A stretch of 13,531 bases of DNA from CAYXVJ01 sp964558445 (GTDB lineage: Bacteria; Bacillota; Clostridia; Saccharofermentanales; Fastidiosipilaceae): NCBI GenBank assembly GCA_964558445.1, contig CAZLEA010000041.1, positions 1 to 13,531 on the forward strand. The letters are read 5' to 3'. Under the pieces are notes generated by a model, which worked only from the letters and a program-made list of their open reading frames with translations, was not told the origin of the DNA and searched no databases. A program made the position numbers and the translations under genes. Below, piece by piece: positions 1 through 6,202 of the stretch. Each line of letters starts with the position of its first letter. The first letter of the stretch is position 1.

Positions 1-148
1 TCATCTTGTGGATCGCTTCTTCTAGTGTCATCAAGCCTCGCTCGATAACGAAGTCGCAGTGATAGGCAGGTGCGCCGCTACCGTCCACGATCCGTCCGCC
101 GCGAATCAGTGTTCTGTTCTTCTGTTGTGGCTTGTGAGGGCTGATCAT
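1..148 (-). CDS. N-acyl-D-amino-acid deacylase (D-aminoacylase), partial and apparently internally deleted
   Basis: The frame opens with ATG at 148 and stays open to the window edge (49 codons visible). Residues 14-25 (LIRGGRIVDGSG) match the first beta-strands of D-aminoacylase-type amidohydrolases, which release D-amino acids from N-acylated forms. After DFVI (about residues 34-37), where the family continues toward the HxH zinc motif, the protein instead reads ERGLMTLEEAIHKM. That resembles the segment near the family's C-terminus, just before the last barrel helix. Roughly 370-400 residues, including the metal ligands, seem to be absent with the frame kept. The start overlaps the stop of the upstream PLP enzyme as ATGA, with a GGAG ribosome site nine or so bases before it, so the two are translationally coupled. 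If the deletion is real the product is inactive, and an assembly collapse is the main alternative. Family assignment is from remembered sequence patterns only. Confidence 0.6.
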   Translation of the reverse strand, partial: MISPHKPQQKNRTLIRGGRIVDGSGAPAYHCDFVIERGLMTLEEAIHKM

Positions 149-1254
149 GTGAGGGCTCCTCTCGCATCGACTCGCTCCAGCGTCAATTGATCGCCGTCCA
201 GGAGATAGACTTGATTCTGCAGATTGATTGCAGGGCAGACATGGATCGGAATCAGGGCGAGCACATCGCCGACTTGCAGGTCGACTTGGCCGTTTGTCGA
301 CGTGAGCATCCCGTGCTCCTCGTTCATACGCAGCAGCCTTAGATCCTCTCTACCCTCGACGATGGCATAGGCGGGGTAGTAGTAGGGCGCCTCATCAATT
401 TGGATATCCATCGGGAAGGTCTTGGTCCCGCCGTCGATCACGGCCAGGTTCGTGTCTGGCGTACTGACCACAGTACAGTAGATGCGAACGGCTATATCGT
501 CTCCGTCGCATACGCCCTCTCGTCTGCACATCTCATCGTAGAAGATGTAGGTGCCGGGACGAATCTCGTTTATGAGCCCCTGGCCTGCTACGGCTAGTCC
601 GGTTGGGGTCGAGCCCGCACTGATATCCCGAAGCGTGATGCCGCGCGCGTGGATTCTCGCCGCAAGTTCGCTCATGAGGGTCGCTTCCTCCTCCGCCGCA
701 AGTTTGATGTCGGTCGTCTGCTGCCCTTGATAAACGAGGCTCTTGAACGTATAGATGCCGGTAAGTTTCAGGTTCGGCAGACTGTGGATGGCCTCCGCCA
801 AATCCGCCGCTTCATCTAGAGATACACCGGTACGCCGGGCGCCCGTATCGATCTCCAGGCGAACTTCGTAGCGTGTGTCATGTTCTATAGCCGACAAACT
901 GAGTGCCTCTGCCGCCGTGAGGCTGTCCACGCCGACGATCAGGCGCTTCAGGCGCCGATTCAGCTTGGCCAGACGCTTCAATCTGGGGATGCCCACTTGC
1001 GGATAAGCGATGAAGATGTCCGTGATACCGCCGTCTGCCATGATCTCTGCTTCGGAGAGCTTGGCGCAGGTGATGCCGCTTGCACCCATAGCGACTTGTT
1101 GCTTGGCAAAGGCAATCATCTTATGCGTCTTGATATGCGGCCGAAGCGCACAGCCTGATGCCCGTGTTGCCTCCTGCATACGGCTCAGATTCATCCTTAC
1201 CCGCTCGACATCGATGACGATAGAGGGTGTTTCAATATCTCGTTTGGGGTCCAT
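145..1254 (-). CDS. D-threonine aldolase / D-serine dehydratase family PLP enzyme (alanine racemase N-terminal-like domain)
   Basis: This 369-residue protein has the usual length of the fold-type III D-threonine aldolase/D-serine dehydratase family. The N-terminal ETPSIVIDVERV strand and RPHIKTHK (residues 38-45) mark the PLP barrel, and Lys42 is expected to bind PLP. Near the C-terminus IHVCPAIN supplies His338 and Cys340, the family's divalent-metal ligands. Such enzymes cleave D-threonine or related beta-hydroxy D-amino acids to glycine plus aldehyde, or dehydrate D-serine to pyruvate; which one cannot be read here. There is no signal peptide, so it is cytosolic. A GGAG ribosome site sits just before the ATG at 1254. 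It is divergent from the 1402 gene across about 150 bp and overlaps the next minus-strand gene, a D-aminoacylase remnant, by four bases. The pairing implies D-amino-acid catabolism. Confidence 0.85.
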   Translation of the reverse strand: MDPKRDIETPSIVIDVERVRMNLSRMQEATRASGCALRPHIKTHKMIAFAKQQVAMGASGITCAKLSEAEIMADGGITDIFIAYPQVGIPRLKRLAKLNRRLKRLIVGVDSLTAAEALSLSAIEHDTRYEVRLEIDTGARRTGVSLDEAADLAEAIHSLPNLKLTGIYTFKSLVYQGQQTTDIKLAAEEEATLMSELAARIHARGITLRDISAGSTPTGLAVAGQGLINEIRPGTYIFYDEMCRREGVCDGDDIAVRIYCTVVSTPDTNLAVIDGGTKTFPMDIQIDEAPYYYPAYAIVEGREDLRLLRMNEEHGMLTSTNGQVDLQVGDVLALIPIHVCPAINLQNQVYLLDGDQLTLERVDARGALT

Positions 1255-1321
1255 ACGATCTCCGATCCACTGTCGCCAGTTATTTATTTGTGTTCATTGT
1301 ATCTTAGTTATGCTAAAGGGC

Positions 1322-1335
1322 ACATTTCGCAATGT
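1322..1335. promoter_or_regulatory. Candidate LacI-type operator (CG-centred imperfect palindrome)
   Basis: ACATTTCGCAATGT is palindromic at 12 of 14 positions around a central CG, the geometry of LacI/GalR-family operators. It lies between the divergent 1254 (minus) and 1402 (plus) genes, immediately upstream of the -35 of the plus-strand promoter. It has the same general form (AYRTTNCGNAAYRT) as the palindrome before uxuB at 4534-4547. No LacI-family gene is in the window, so the binding protein is unknown. Confidence 0.35.
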
Positions 1336-1341
1336 TCCTTG

Positions 1342-1371
1342 TTCGCATATGTTCAAGTGCTACGTTATAAT
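1342..1371 (+). promoter_or_regulatory. Probable sigma-A promoter for the 1402 gene
   Basis: A consensus -10 TATAAT at 1366-1371 is preceded, at 18 bp, by TTCGCA at 1342-1347 (4 of 6 to TTGACA). The expected start point near 1378 leaves a leader of about 24 bases that contains the AGGAGGG ribosome site at 1387-1393. The perfect -10 and its placement support it; the -35 is only moderate. Confidence 0.55.
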
Positions 1372-1401
1372 GAACGACAAATAGATAGGAGGGCAGTCTG
1401 T

Positions 1402-2481
1402 ATGGCAAACGAGAGTAATTGGTCTGACGAGCAGAGCCTGCTGCGGCATATGCAGCTGTCGGCAGACGGCTTCGATGCCGAGAAGCGAGACGCCTGGGCG
1501 AGAGTCCTCTCGCTTAGCAAGCAATTGTATAAGAAGAAGGCGTGGTCCTATCTGACTGTCGATAACCTCATCTCGATCGAGAGGGCAAGCGGTAGCAGAG
1601 AGCAGACCATCGTCTCCATGATGGCAGGCAGCAACGGCATCCCGTCCGTGCAGTTCTATCTTGGCGATTGGGGTTTGTGGAGTCTGCGCTATCTCCTGGA
1701 TCGCGAAGAGGATCTGAGTGCGAGGCTCGTGAGCCGTCTGCTCAGTCGTCTAGACGCCTATCGACTAGATTATCTGATGCGAGCCGATATCCCGGACGAT
1801 TACGCGGCCTTCTGTCGTGACCTTGGTCTGTCGTTTCGCGGCGACTGGCCGTATCTGACGGTCATCGAACCGAATAAGCCGCTCTCTTATCCCGAGACGA
1901 CGGATCTCCTGCATATGGAGTTTGTGCTGGAGCAGCTTTTGTTAACACTAAACGATATCGAGCTGAAGCATCTGACCTTCTCGCCAGATTCCGGATACAT
2001 GCTTCGTCGCAGCTGGTCCGAAGCGGACAAGCGCTGGCTCTATACCCAAGAGAAGTCTGCCCCGGATATCTACCTGGAGACGATGAGTGTGGACGATGAG
2101 CTGTTCGTCATGCGTATGAAGCGACTGCCTCAGACACAGATGGAGCTGTCACTGGACCTGTTTCGTTTCCGCCAACCGGTGATGGACGAAGACGGTGTCT
2201 ATATCAATATGTATTTATTCATCGCAAGTGACGATATCTCGGGTGAGGTGGTCTTCTATGACACGGTTCGCTCCGATGTCTCGGAGTATGCCGCTTGGCC
2301 GGACTTCCTAATCGCCTTGCTCACGGATCTTGGTAAACCCGCCTTGATTCAATTGGACGATGAGATCGCGCTTGCTTGTCTGGATCCCTTCTTGGATGCC
2401 ATCGGTGTCCCCTATGTCTTACTCCGGACGAACCCGCTGCACGACTTCATCTACGAAGATATAAGTAAACAGATGCACTGA
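1402..2481 (+). CDS. Hypothetical protein resembling DUF7309/DUF6930 domain proteins
   Basis: I do not know the function. The chosen start, ATG 1402, follows AGGAGGG by eight bases and sits downstream of a TATAAT promoter; the open frame extends to 1288 but that extension would run through the promoter. The 359-residue product is soluble, acidic and rich in Trp, Tyr and Leu, with no signal peptide or membrane segment. Residues 33-100, with WARVLSLSKQLYKKKAW and FYLGDWGLWSLRYLL, resemble the N-terminal DUF7309 domain. The C-terminal part ending in VPYVLLRTNPLHDF (336-349) resembles DUF6930. The two occur together in uncharacterised Bacillota proteins; this match is from memory. It is the first gene of the plus-strand run, 46 bp before the oxidoreductase gene, and may simply be a passenger in the sugar operon. 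Confidence 0.7.
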   Translation: MANESNWSDEQSLLRHMQLSADGFDAEKRDAWARVLSLSKQLYKKKAWSYLTVDNLISIERASGSREQTIVSMMAGSNGIPSVQFYLGDWGLWSLRYLLDREEDLSARLVSRLLSRLDAYRLDYLMRADIPDDYAAFCRDLGLSFRGDWPYLTVIEPNKPLSYPETTDLLHMEFVLEQLLLTLNDIELKHLTFSPDSGYMLRRSWSEADKRWLYTQEKSAPDIYLETMSVDDELFVMRMKRLPQTQMELSLDLFRFRQPVMDEDGVYINMYLFIASDDISGEVVFYDTVRSDVSEYAAWPDFLIALLTDLGKPALIQLDDEIALACLDPFLDAIGVPYVLLRTNPLHDFIYEDISKQMH

Positions 2482-2484
2482 TTC

Positions 2485-2502
2485 GCAAGCCGTGTTGCTT
2501 GC
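2485..2502. repeat. Intercistronic inverted repeat
   Basis: GCAAGC and GCTTGC (2485-2490 and 2497-2502) form a perfect six-base stem with a six-base loop between the 1402 and 2528 genes. No T-run follows, so it is not an intrinsic terminator; it could stabilise or process the transcript, or be a minor operator. Confidence 0.35.
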
Positions 2503-2527
2503 TACGACTCGCTAGGGAGGTTGGTCC

Positions 2528-3514
2528 ATGAATACCGTACGGTTTGGCATCCTGGGGCCGGGCACGATTGCCCGTGGCTTCGCGGAGGGGATAAGACAGA
2601 CAGAGGGCGCGGTGCTTAGAGCCGTCGCATCAAGAGATTATGGGAAGGCGATCGGGTTTGCAAACGAGTTTGATGCCGAGATCGCCTATGGTAGCTACGA
2701 GGAACTGGTCTTGGATCCGGCGGTCGACATCTGCTATGTCTCCGTCGTCCATCCCTACCATGCGGCGCTGGCCAAGCTCTGTCTGGAGCACGATAAGCCG
2801 GTTATCGTCGAGAAGCCGTTTACGATCAACGGGAAGCAGTCAGCCGAGCTGATCTCGCTTGCCAAGGAGCGAGGGCTGCTGTTGATGGAGGCGATGTGGT
2901 TTCGCTACAATCCGGTGTCGCAGCAAGTGAAACGCTGGATCGAGGCCGGCGAGATCGGCGAGGTCCGCATGGTACAGGCGCAATTCGGCTATGACGGCGG
3001 TGAGGATCGAAATAGGAGACACTTGAACCGAGAACTTGCCGGTGGTGCCCTGCTGGATGTCGGGATCTATACGCTGTCGCTTGCAGGCCTGGTGCTCGGT
3101 TATCGACCGGAACAAGTCTTGTCGACCGTTGTGTTAGACCCCGTGACGGGCGTAGATCGAAGCTTCGCCGCCCTCTTGCAATACGGGGAGGCGGTCGCGA
3201 TGCTAAACGCGTCCGTCGTTTGTTCGTATGAGAATGAGGCGAGAATCTATGGGACCGAGGGTGAGATTCTGCTTCGCGAGCCCTTCTACGATTCGCCTGA
3301 AGCGGTCTTGGTCCGCCAAGATGGGACGAAGGGCGTCTATACGAGAGACATGTCGATCGGCGGCTTCCACTACGAAGTGGCGGAGGCCGCGCGCTGCTAT
3401 CGAGAGGGCTTGCTCTGCTCGCCCTGGCAGACGTGGGATGAGACACAGGCTTGGATGGATATGATGGATCATATGAGGAACACTTGGGGTATGACTTACC
3501 CGGGGGAGGATTAG
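2528..3514 (+). CDS. Gfo/Idh/MocA family NAD(P)-dependent oxidoreductase
   Basis: This is a 328-residue, full-length member of the Gfo/Idh/MocA family, soluble dehydrogenases acting on sugars, inositols or related polyols. Residues 7-15 (GILGPGTIA) are the Rossmann dinucleotide loop. SR at 35-36 after the second strand favours NADP(H). EKPF at 95-98 is the family hallmark, and EAMWFRYNP (121-129) and GGALLDVGIYTLS (172-184) are typical of the dihydrodiol-dehydrogenase/xylose-dehydrogenase-like branch. AGGGAGG at 2514-2520 lies seven bases before ATG 2528. Its stop at 3512-3514 directly abuts the TTG start of the permease, so the two are co-translated. In this neighbourhood it may oxidise or reduce a sugar acid feeding the UxuB/UxuA route, but the substrate cannot be read from sequence. 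Confidence 0.88.
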   Translation: MNTVRFGILGPGTIARGFAEGIRQTEGAVLRAVASRDYGKAIGFANEFDAEIAYGSYEELVLDPAVDICYVSVVHPYHAALAKLCLEHDKPVIVEKPFTINGKQSAELISLAKERGLLLMEAMWFRYNPVSQQVKRWIEAGEIGEVRMVQAQFGYDGGEDRNRRHLNRELAGGALLDVGIYTLSLAGLVLGYRPEQVLSTVVLDPVTGVDRSFAALLQYGEAVAMLNASVVCSYENEARIYGTEGEILLREPFYDSPEAVLVRQDGTKGVYTRDMSIGGFHYEVAEAARCYREGLLCSPWQTWDETQAWMDMMDHMRNTWGMTYPGED

Positions 3515-4477
3515 TTGGACGTCGTACTTCAGATCTTCACGAATAACATCTTGCCAATCTTCCTCCTGATCCTGATCGGTTACTATGCAGGTCGGAAGTT
3601 CGAGCTTGATCTCGTGACCTTATCTCGTTTGAATTTCTATATATTTGTGCCAAGCTTCACGTTTACGAATCTGTATTCGGCAGATCTCGATGTAGGAGCG
3701 CTGAAGGCGTTCGTGCTCGCTGCGATCCTGCTCGTGATTAACCTGTTGATCTCTTGGCTGATCGCCAAACCCCTGGGGCTCGAGAAGAGCCGGATGAAGG
3801 CGTTTCAGAACTCTGTTGCCTTCTATAACAGCGGGAACATCGGCATCCCCCTGATCGCGCTGGTCTTCTCGTCGGGCAGCTTCCTGGTAGGCGGGAAGAC
3901 GCCTTGGCTTGAGACGGCGATGGCGGTGCAGATCATGGTGCTTGTGGTCCAGAACGCAACGACGAATACGATCGCATATTACAACGCGTGGAGCGCCAAG
4001 GTGACCTGGCAGCGTGCCTTCTTCAAGGTCATAAGCATGCCGACGATCTATGGGGTGATCTTGGCCTTTGCCTTCCGTAATCTAAGCTATAACATCGAAG
4101 CGACGCCTGTGTGGACGACGCTCAAATATATTAGCAACGGCCTGGTACCGATCGCACTCGTGACGCTCGGTGTGCAGCTATCGAAGTCGAAGCTTAGCGG
4201 GCGCTTGCCCGAGGCTTATCTCGCCGTCCTCTTGCGCCTGATCGGGGGCCCCTTGATTGCGTTTGGCCTCCTGAAGCTGGCCGGCATGGGCGGGGTTGTG
4301 GCGCAAACGCTCATGATCTCCTCCGGTGTGCCGACGGCGGTGAACACAGCCTTGATCGCAGCCGATGCGGATAACCATCCGGACTATGCGGCACAAGTCG
4401 TGCTGATGTCCACCATACTCTGTAGTATCACGCTAATCTTGACCATCTATGTGGCAGCTATGTGCTTCCCCGTGTAG
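3515..4477 (+). CDS. AEC (auxin efflux carrier) family transporter
   Basis: This 320-residue integral membrane protein has about ten hydrophobic helices in the two five-helix halves of the AEC/bile-acid-transporter fold. The first is around residues 8-25, and later ones lie near 64-86, 130-150, 168-187, 200-222, 237-258 and 295-317. NSGNIGIPL in the fourth segment and SSGVPTAVNTALIA near the end are the broken-helix motifs of the family. AEC members such as malate permeases move organic acids, so here uptake or export of a sugar acid is a reasonable guess. The start is TTG at 3515, immediately after the TAG of the oxidoreductase gene, with GGGGGAGGA at 3502-3510. No terminator is visible before uxuB, 100 bp further on. 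It is the only transporter in the window. Confidence 0.85.
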   Translation: MDVVLQIFTNNILPIFLLILIGYYAGRKFELDLVTLSRLNFYIFVPSFTFTNLYSADLDVGALKAFVLAAILLVINLLISWLIAKPLGLEKSRMKAFQNSVAFYNSGNIGIPLIALVFSSGSFLVGGKTPWLETAMAVQIMVLVVQNATTNTIAYYNAWSAKVTWQRAFFKVISMPTIYGVILAFAFRNLSYNIEATPVWTTLKYISNGLVPIALVTLGVQLSKSKLSGRLPEAYLAVLLRLIGGPLIAFGLLKLAGMGGVVAQTLMISSGVPTAVNTALIAADADNHPDYAAQVVLMSTILCSITLILTIYVAAMCFPV

Positions 4478-4498
4478 TCCGGCCGAGCCTCGCATCGC

Positions 4499-4527
4499 TT
4501 GAAGGGGAGGAGCGAATGAGGCATCAT
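4499..4527 (+). promoter_or_regulatory. Weak candidate promoter before uxuB
   Basis: TTGAAG (4499-4504), 17 bp spacer and CATCAT (4522-4527) match the sigma-A consensus at 4 of 6 positions each. The predicted start near 4534 would fall on the CG-centred palindrome at 4534-4547, a repressor-friendly arrangement. Boxes this weak arise by chance, and uxuB could equally be read through from the permease gene. Confidence 0.25.
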
Positions 4528-4563
4528 GTTGGTATGTTACGAAACATCATATTTGATGTATAA
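4516..4563 (+). CDS. Possible 15-codon leader ORF upstream of uxuB
   Basis: ATG at 4516 follows a very strong ribosome site (GGGGAGGAG, about 4504-4512) and opens 15 codons (MRHHVGMLRNIIFDV) ending in TAA at 4561-4563. The stop falls two bases before the AAGGAG ribosome site of uxuB, so terminating ribosomes would be placed to reinitiate there. Whether it is translated is unknown; it would be made only on read-through transcripts from the permease gene if the promoter at 4499-4527 is the true uxuB promoter. Confidence 0.3.
   Translation: MRHHVGMLRNIIFDV
4534..4547. promoter_or_regulatory. Candidate operator in the uxuB leader (CG-centred palindrome)
   Basis: ATGTTACGAAACAT is palindromic at 12 of 14 positions around CG, as in LacI-family operators. 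It is about 30 bp before the uxuB ATG. A second inverted repeat, CATCA-TATT-TGATG (4545-4558), overlaps its right end, so the leader holds two adjacent dyads just before the ribosome site. It does not fit the CcpA cre consensus. Confidence 0.4.
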
Positions 4564-4577
4564 GAAGGAGAATTAAG

Positions 4578-6191
4578 ATGCTTCAACTGAACTACGAAGG
4601 ACTGAAGAATCAAGCGGCATGGGAATCTGCAGGTGTCAGACTTCCCTCGTTTGATCCCGAGGCGCTCGCTCTGGAGAAGGGTTCTAGCCCCCGTTGGATT
4701 CATATCGGTCCGGGTAACCTCTTTCGCGGTTACATCGCTGTCTTGGCCCAAATCCTGATCGAGGAGGGCGAACTCGATACGGGTGTGGTCGTCGTCTCGC
4801 CGACGGGGCCGTCGACACCCGCCTCGCAATATTGGCCATTCGATAATCTAGCTCTCCAAGTCAAGATGTACGCAGACGGTACCCTCGAGAAACAGGTCGT
4901 GGGTAGCGTGATGCGGGCACTGGACGGGAAGAGTGAGGCAGATCTGGCGGATCTCGCCACCATGTTCGAGAATCCCGATCTACAGATGCTAAGCTTCACC
5001 GTAACGGAGAAGGGTTATCAGATCCTGGATATCAACGGTGCCTTCCAGCCAGGTGTTATGGCAGATATCGCGGCGGGACCGGAGGCCAAGACCTTCGCTC
5101 ATGCGATGAGCCTCACCGCAGCACTTCTCTGGCGTCGCTTCCGCACGGTTCGCAAGCCGCTTGCGGTTGTCAGCATGGATAACTTCTCGCACAACGGCGA
5201 CAAGTTGAGGGATTCGGTCCTGACGATCGCCAAGGCCTGGGCAGACGGGGAGATGGTCACGACAGACTTCATCTCGTGGCTCGAAGACGACAAGAATGTC
5301 GCGTTCCCCTGGTCGGTTATCGACAAGATCACGCCGGGTCCCGATGCCCGTGTCGCCAAGCGCTTGTTGGATGAGGGGCTTGCCGTCGGTGAGATGAGCG
5401 TGAGCCGAAGCGGCAGTCCCGCTGCCGGTTTCGTCAACACGGAATCTGCCGAGTATCTGGTTATCGAAGATCGCTTCCCGAACGGACGTCCGGATCTGGC
5501 CAAGGCCGGTATCCATCTGACCGATCAAGAGACGGTCGATAAGTTCGAGCGGATGAAGGTCTGTACCTGTCTGAATCCTCTGCATACGGCGATGGCCGTC
5601 GTCGGTTGCCTCCTCGGGCACGAGACGATCGCTTCCGAGATGGAAGATCAGGACATCGTCTCGCTGATCAAGGGCATCGGTTATGTCGAGGGTCTGCCAT
5701 ATGTTTCGGATCCCGGTATCGTAGAGCCCAAGGACTTCTTGGACACGGTTATCGGGGAACGTCTGCCGAACCCGTTTATGCCGGATACGCCGCAGCGCAT
5801 CGCGACGGATACGAGTCAGAAGGTCGGGATTCGTTTCGGTGAGACAATCAAGCTCTACGCCGAACACGGTGACGCGGACAAGCTACTCTATATCCCGCTT
5901 GCGATCGCCGCATGGTGTCGCTATCTGATCGGTGTGGACGATAAGGGTGAGGCGTTTGTGGTGTCTCCGGATCCTTTGTTAGAAGACTTGCAAGCTTATG
6001 TGAAGGACCTGTCGCTCGGTGAACCGGTCGATCAAGACCTGCTCGATCCGATCTTGACGAACACGGATCTCTTCCGAAACGACTTGCTGGCCGTAGGGCT
6101 CGGCGACAAGATCAAGGGCTACTTCACGGAGATGATGGAGGGCCCGGGTGCGGTTCGCAAGACGCTAAACAAGTATGTGCACAAGGCCTAG
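4578..6191 (+). CDS. uxuB: D-mannonate oxidoreductase (fructuronate reductase), mannitol dehydrogenase family
   Basis: UxuB reduces D-fructuronate to D-mannonate with NADH in hexuronate catabolism, in the cytosol. The 537-residue protein shows the long-chain polyol dehydrogenase plan. The N-terminal nucleotide-binding loop is IGPGNLFRG (43-51), VSMDNFSHNGDKL (198-210) is the family's DN-x-NG segment, and the catalytic signature K-x5-N-x2-H is present as Lys327, Asn333 and His336 in KVCTCLNPLH. It is somewhat longer than the E. coli enzyme. AAGGAG at 4565-4570 lies seven bases before the ATG. uxuA follows 11 bp after the stop, giving the expected UxuB-UxuA pair in one transcript and supporting fructuronate over tagaturonate (UxaB) or mannitol as substrate. 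A 15-codon ORF and operator-like dyads precede it. Confidence 0.92.
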   Translation: MLQLNYEGLKNQAAWESAGVRLPSFDPEALALEKGSSPRWIHIGPGNLFRGYIAVLAQILIEEGELDTGVVVVSPTGPSTPASQYWPFDNLALQVKMYADGTLEKQVVGSVMRALDGKSEADLADLATMFENPDLQMLSFTVTEKGYQILDINGAFQPGVMADIAAGPEAKTFAHAMSLTAALLWRRFRTVRKPLAVVSMDNFSHNGDKLRDSVLTIAKAWADGEMVTTDFISWLEDDKNVAFPWSVIDKITPGPDARVAKRLLDEGLAVGEMSVSRSGSPAAGFVNTESAEYLVIEDRFPNGRPDLAKAGIHLTDQETVDKFERMKVCTCLNPLHTAMAVVGCLLGHETIASEMEDQDIVSLIKGIGYVEGLPYVSDPGIVEPKDFLDTVIGERLPNPFMPDTPQRIATDTSQKVGIRFGETIKLYAEHGDADKLLYIPLAIAAWCRYLIGVDDKGEAFVVSPDPLLEDLQAYVKDLSLGEPVDQDLLDPILTNTDLFRNDLLAVGLGDKIKGYFTEMMEGPGAVRKTLNKYVHKA

Positions 6192-6202
6192 GGTTAAGAC
6201 GA

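Noticed and set aside
1296..1301. TACAAT on the minus strand as the -10 of the D-threonine aldolase-like gene
   Set aside because: Position is plausible but no acceptable -35 lies 16-18 bp upstream, so I do not list it as a promoter.
1288..1401. N-terminal extension of the DUF7309/DUF6930-like gene
   Set aside because: The 38 extra codons cross the TATAAT promoter and the ribosome site; ATG 1402 has AGGAGGG at correct spacing.
2826..3446. 206-codon minus-strand frame inside the Gfo/Idh/MocA gene
   Set aside because: Arg/Ser/Pro-rich low-complexity translation antisense to a conserved oxidoreductase; a shadow frame.
4989..5867. 292-codon open frame on the minus strand inside uxuB
   Set aside because: It is antisense to the conserved UxuB core including the Lys327-Asn333-His336 signature; no recognisable domain and no ribosome site.
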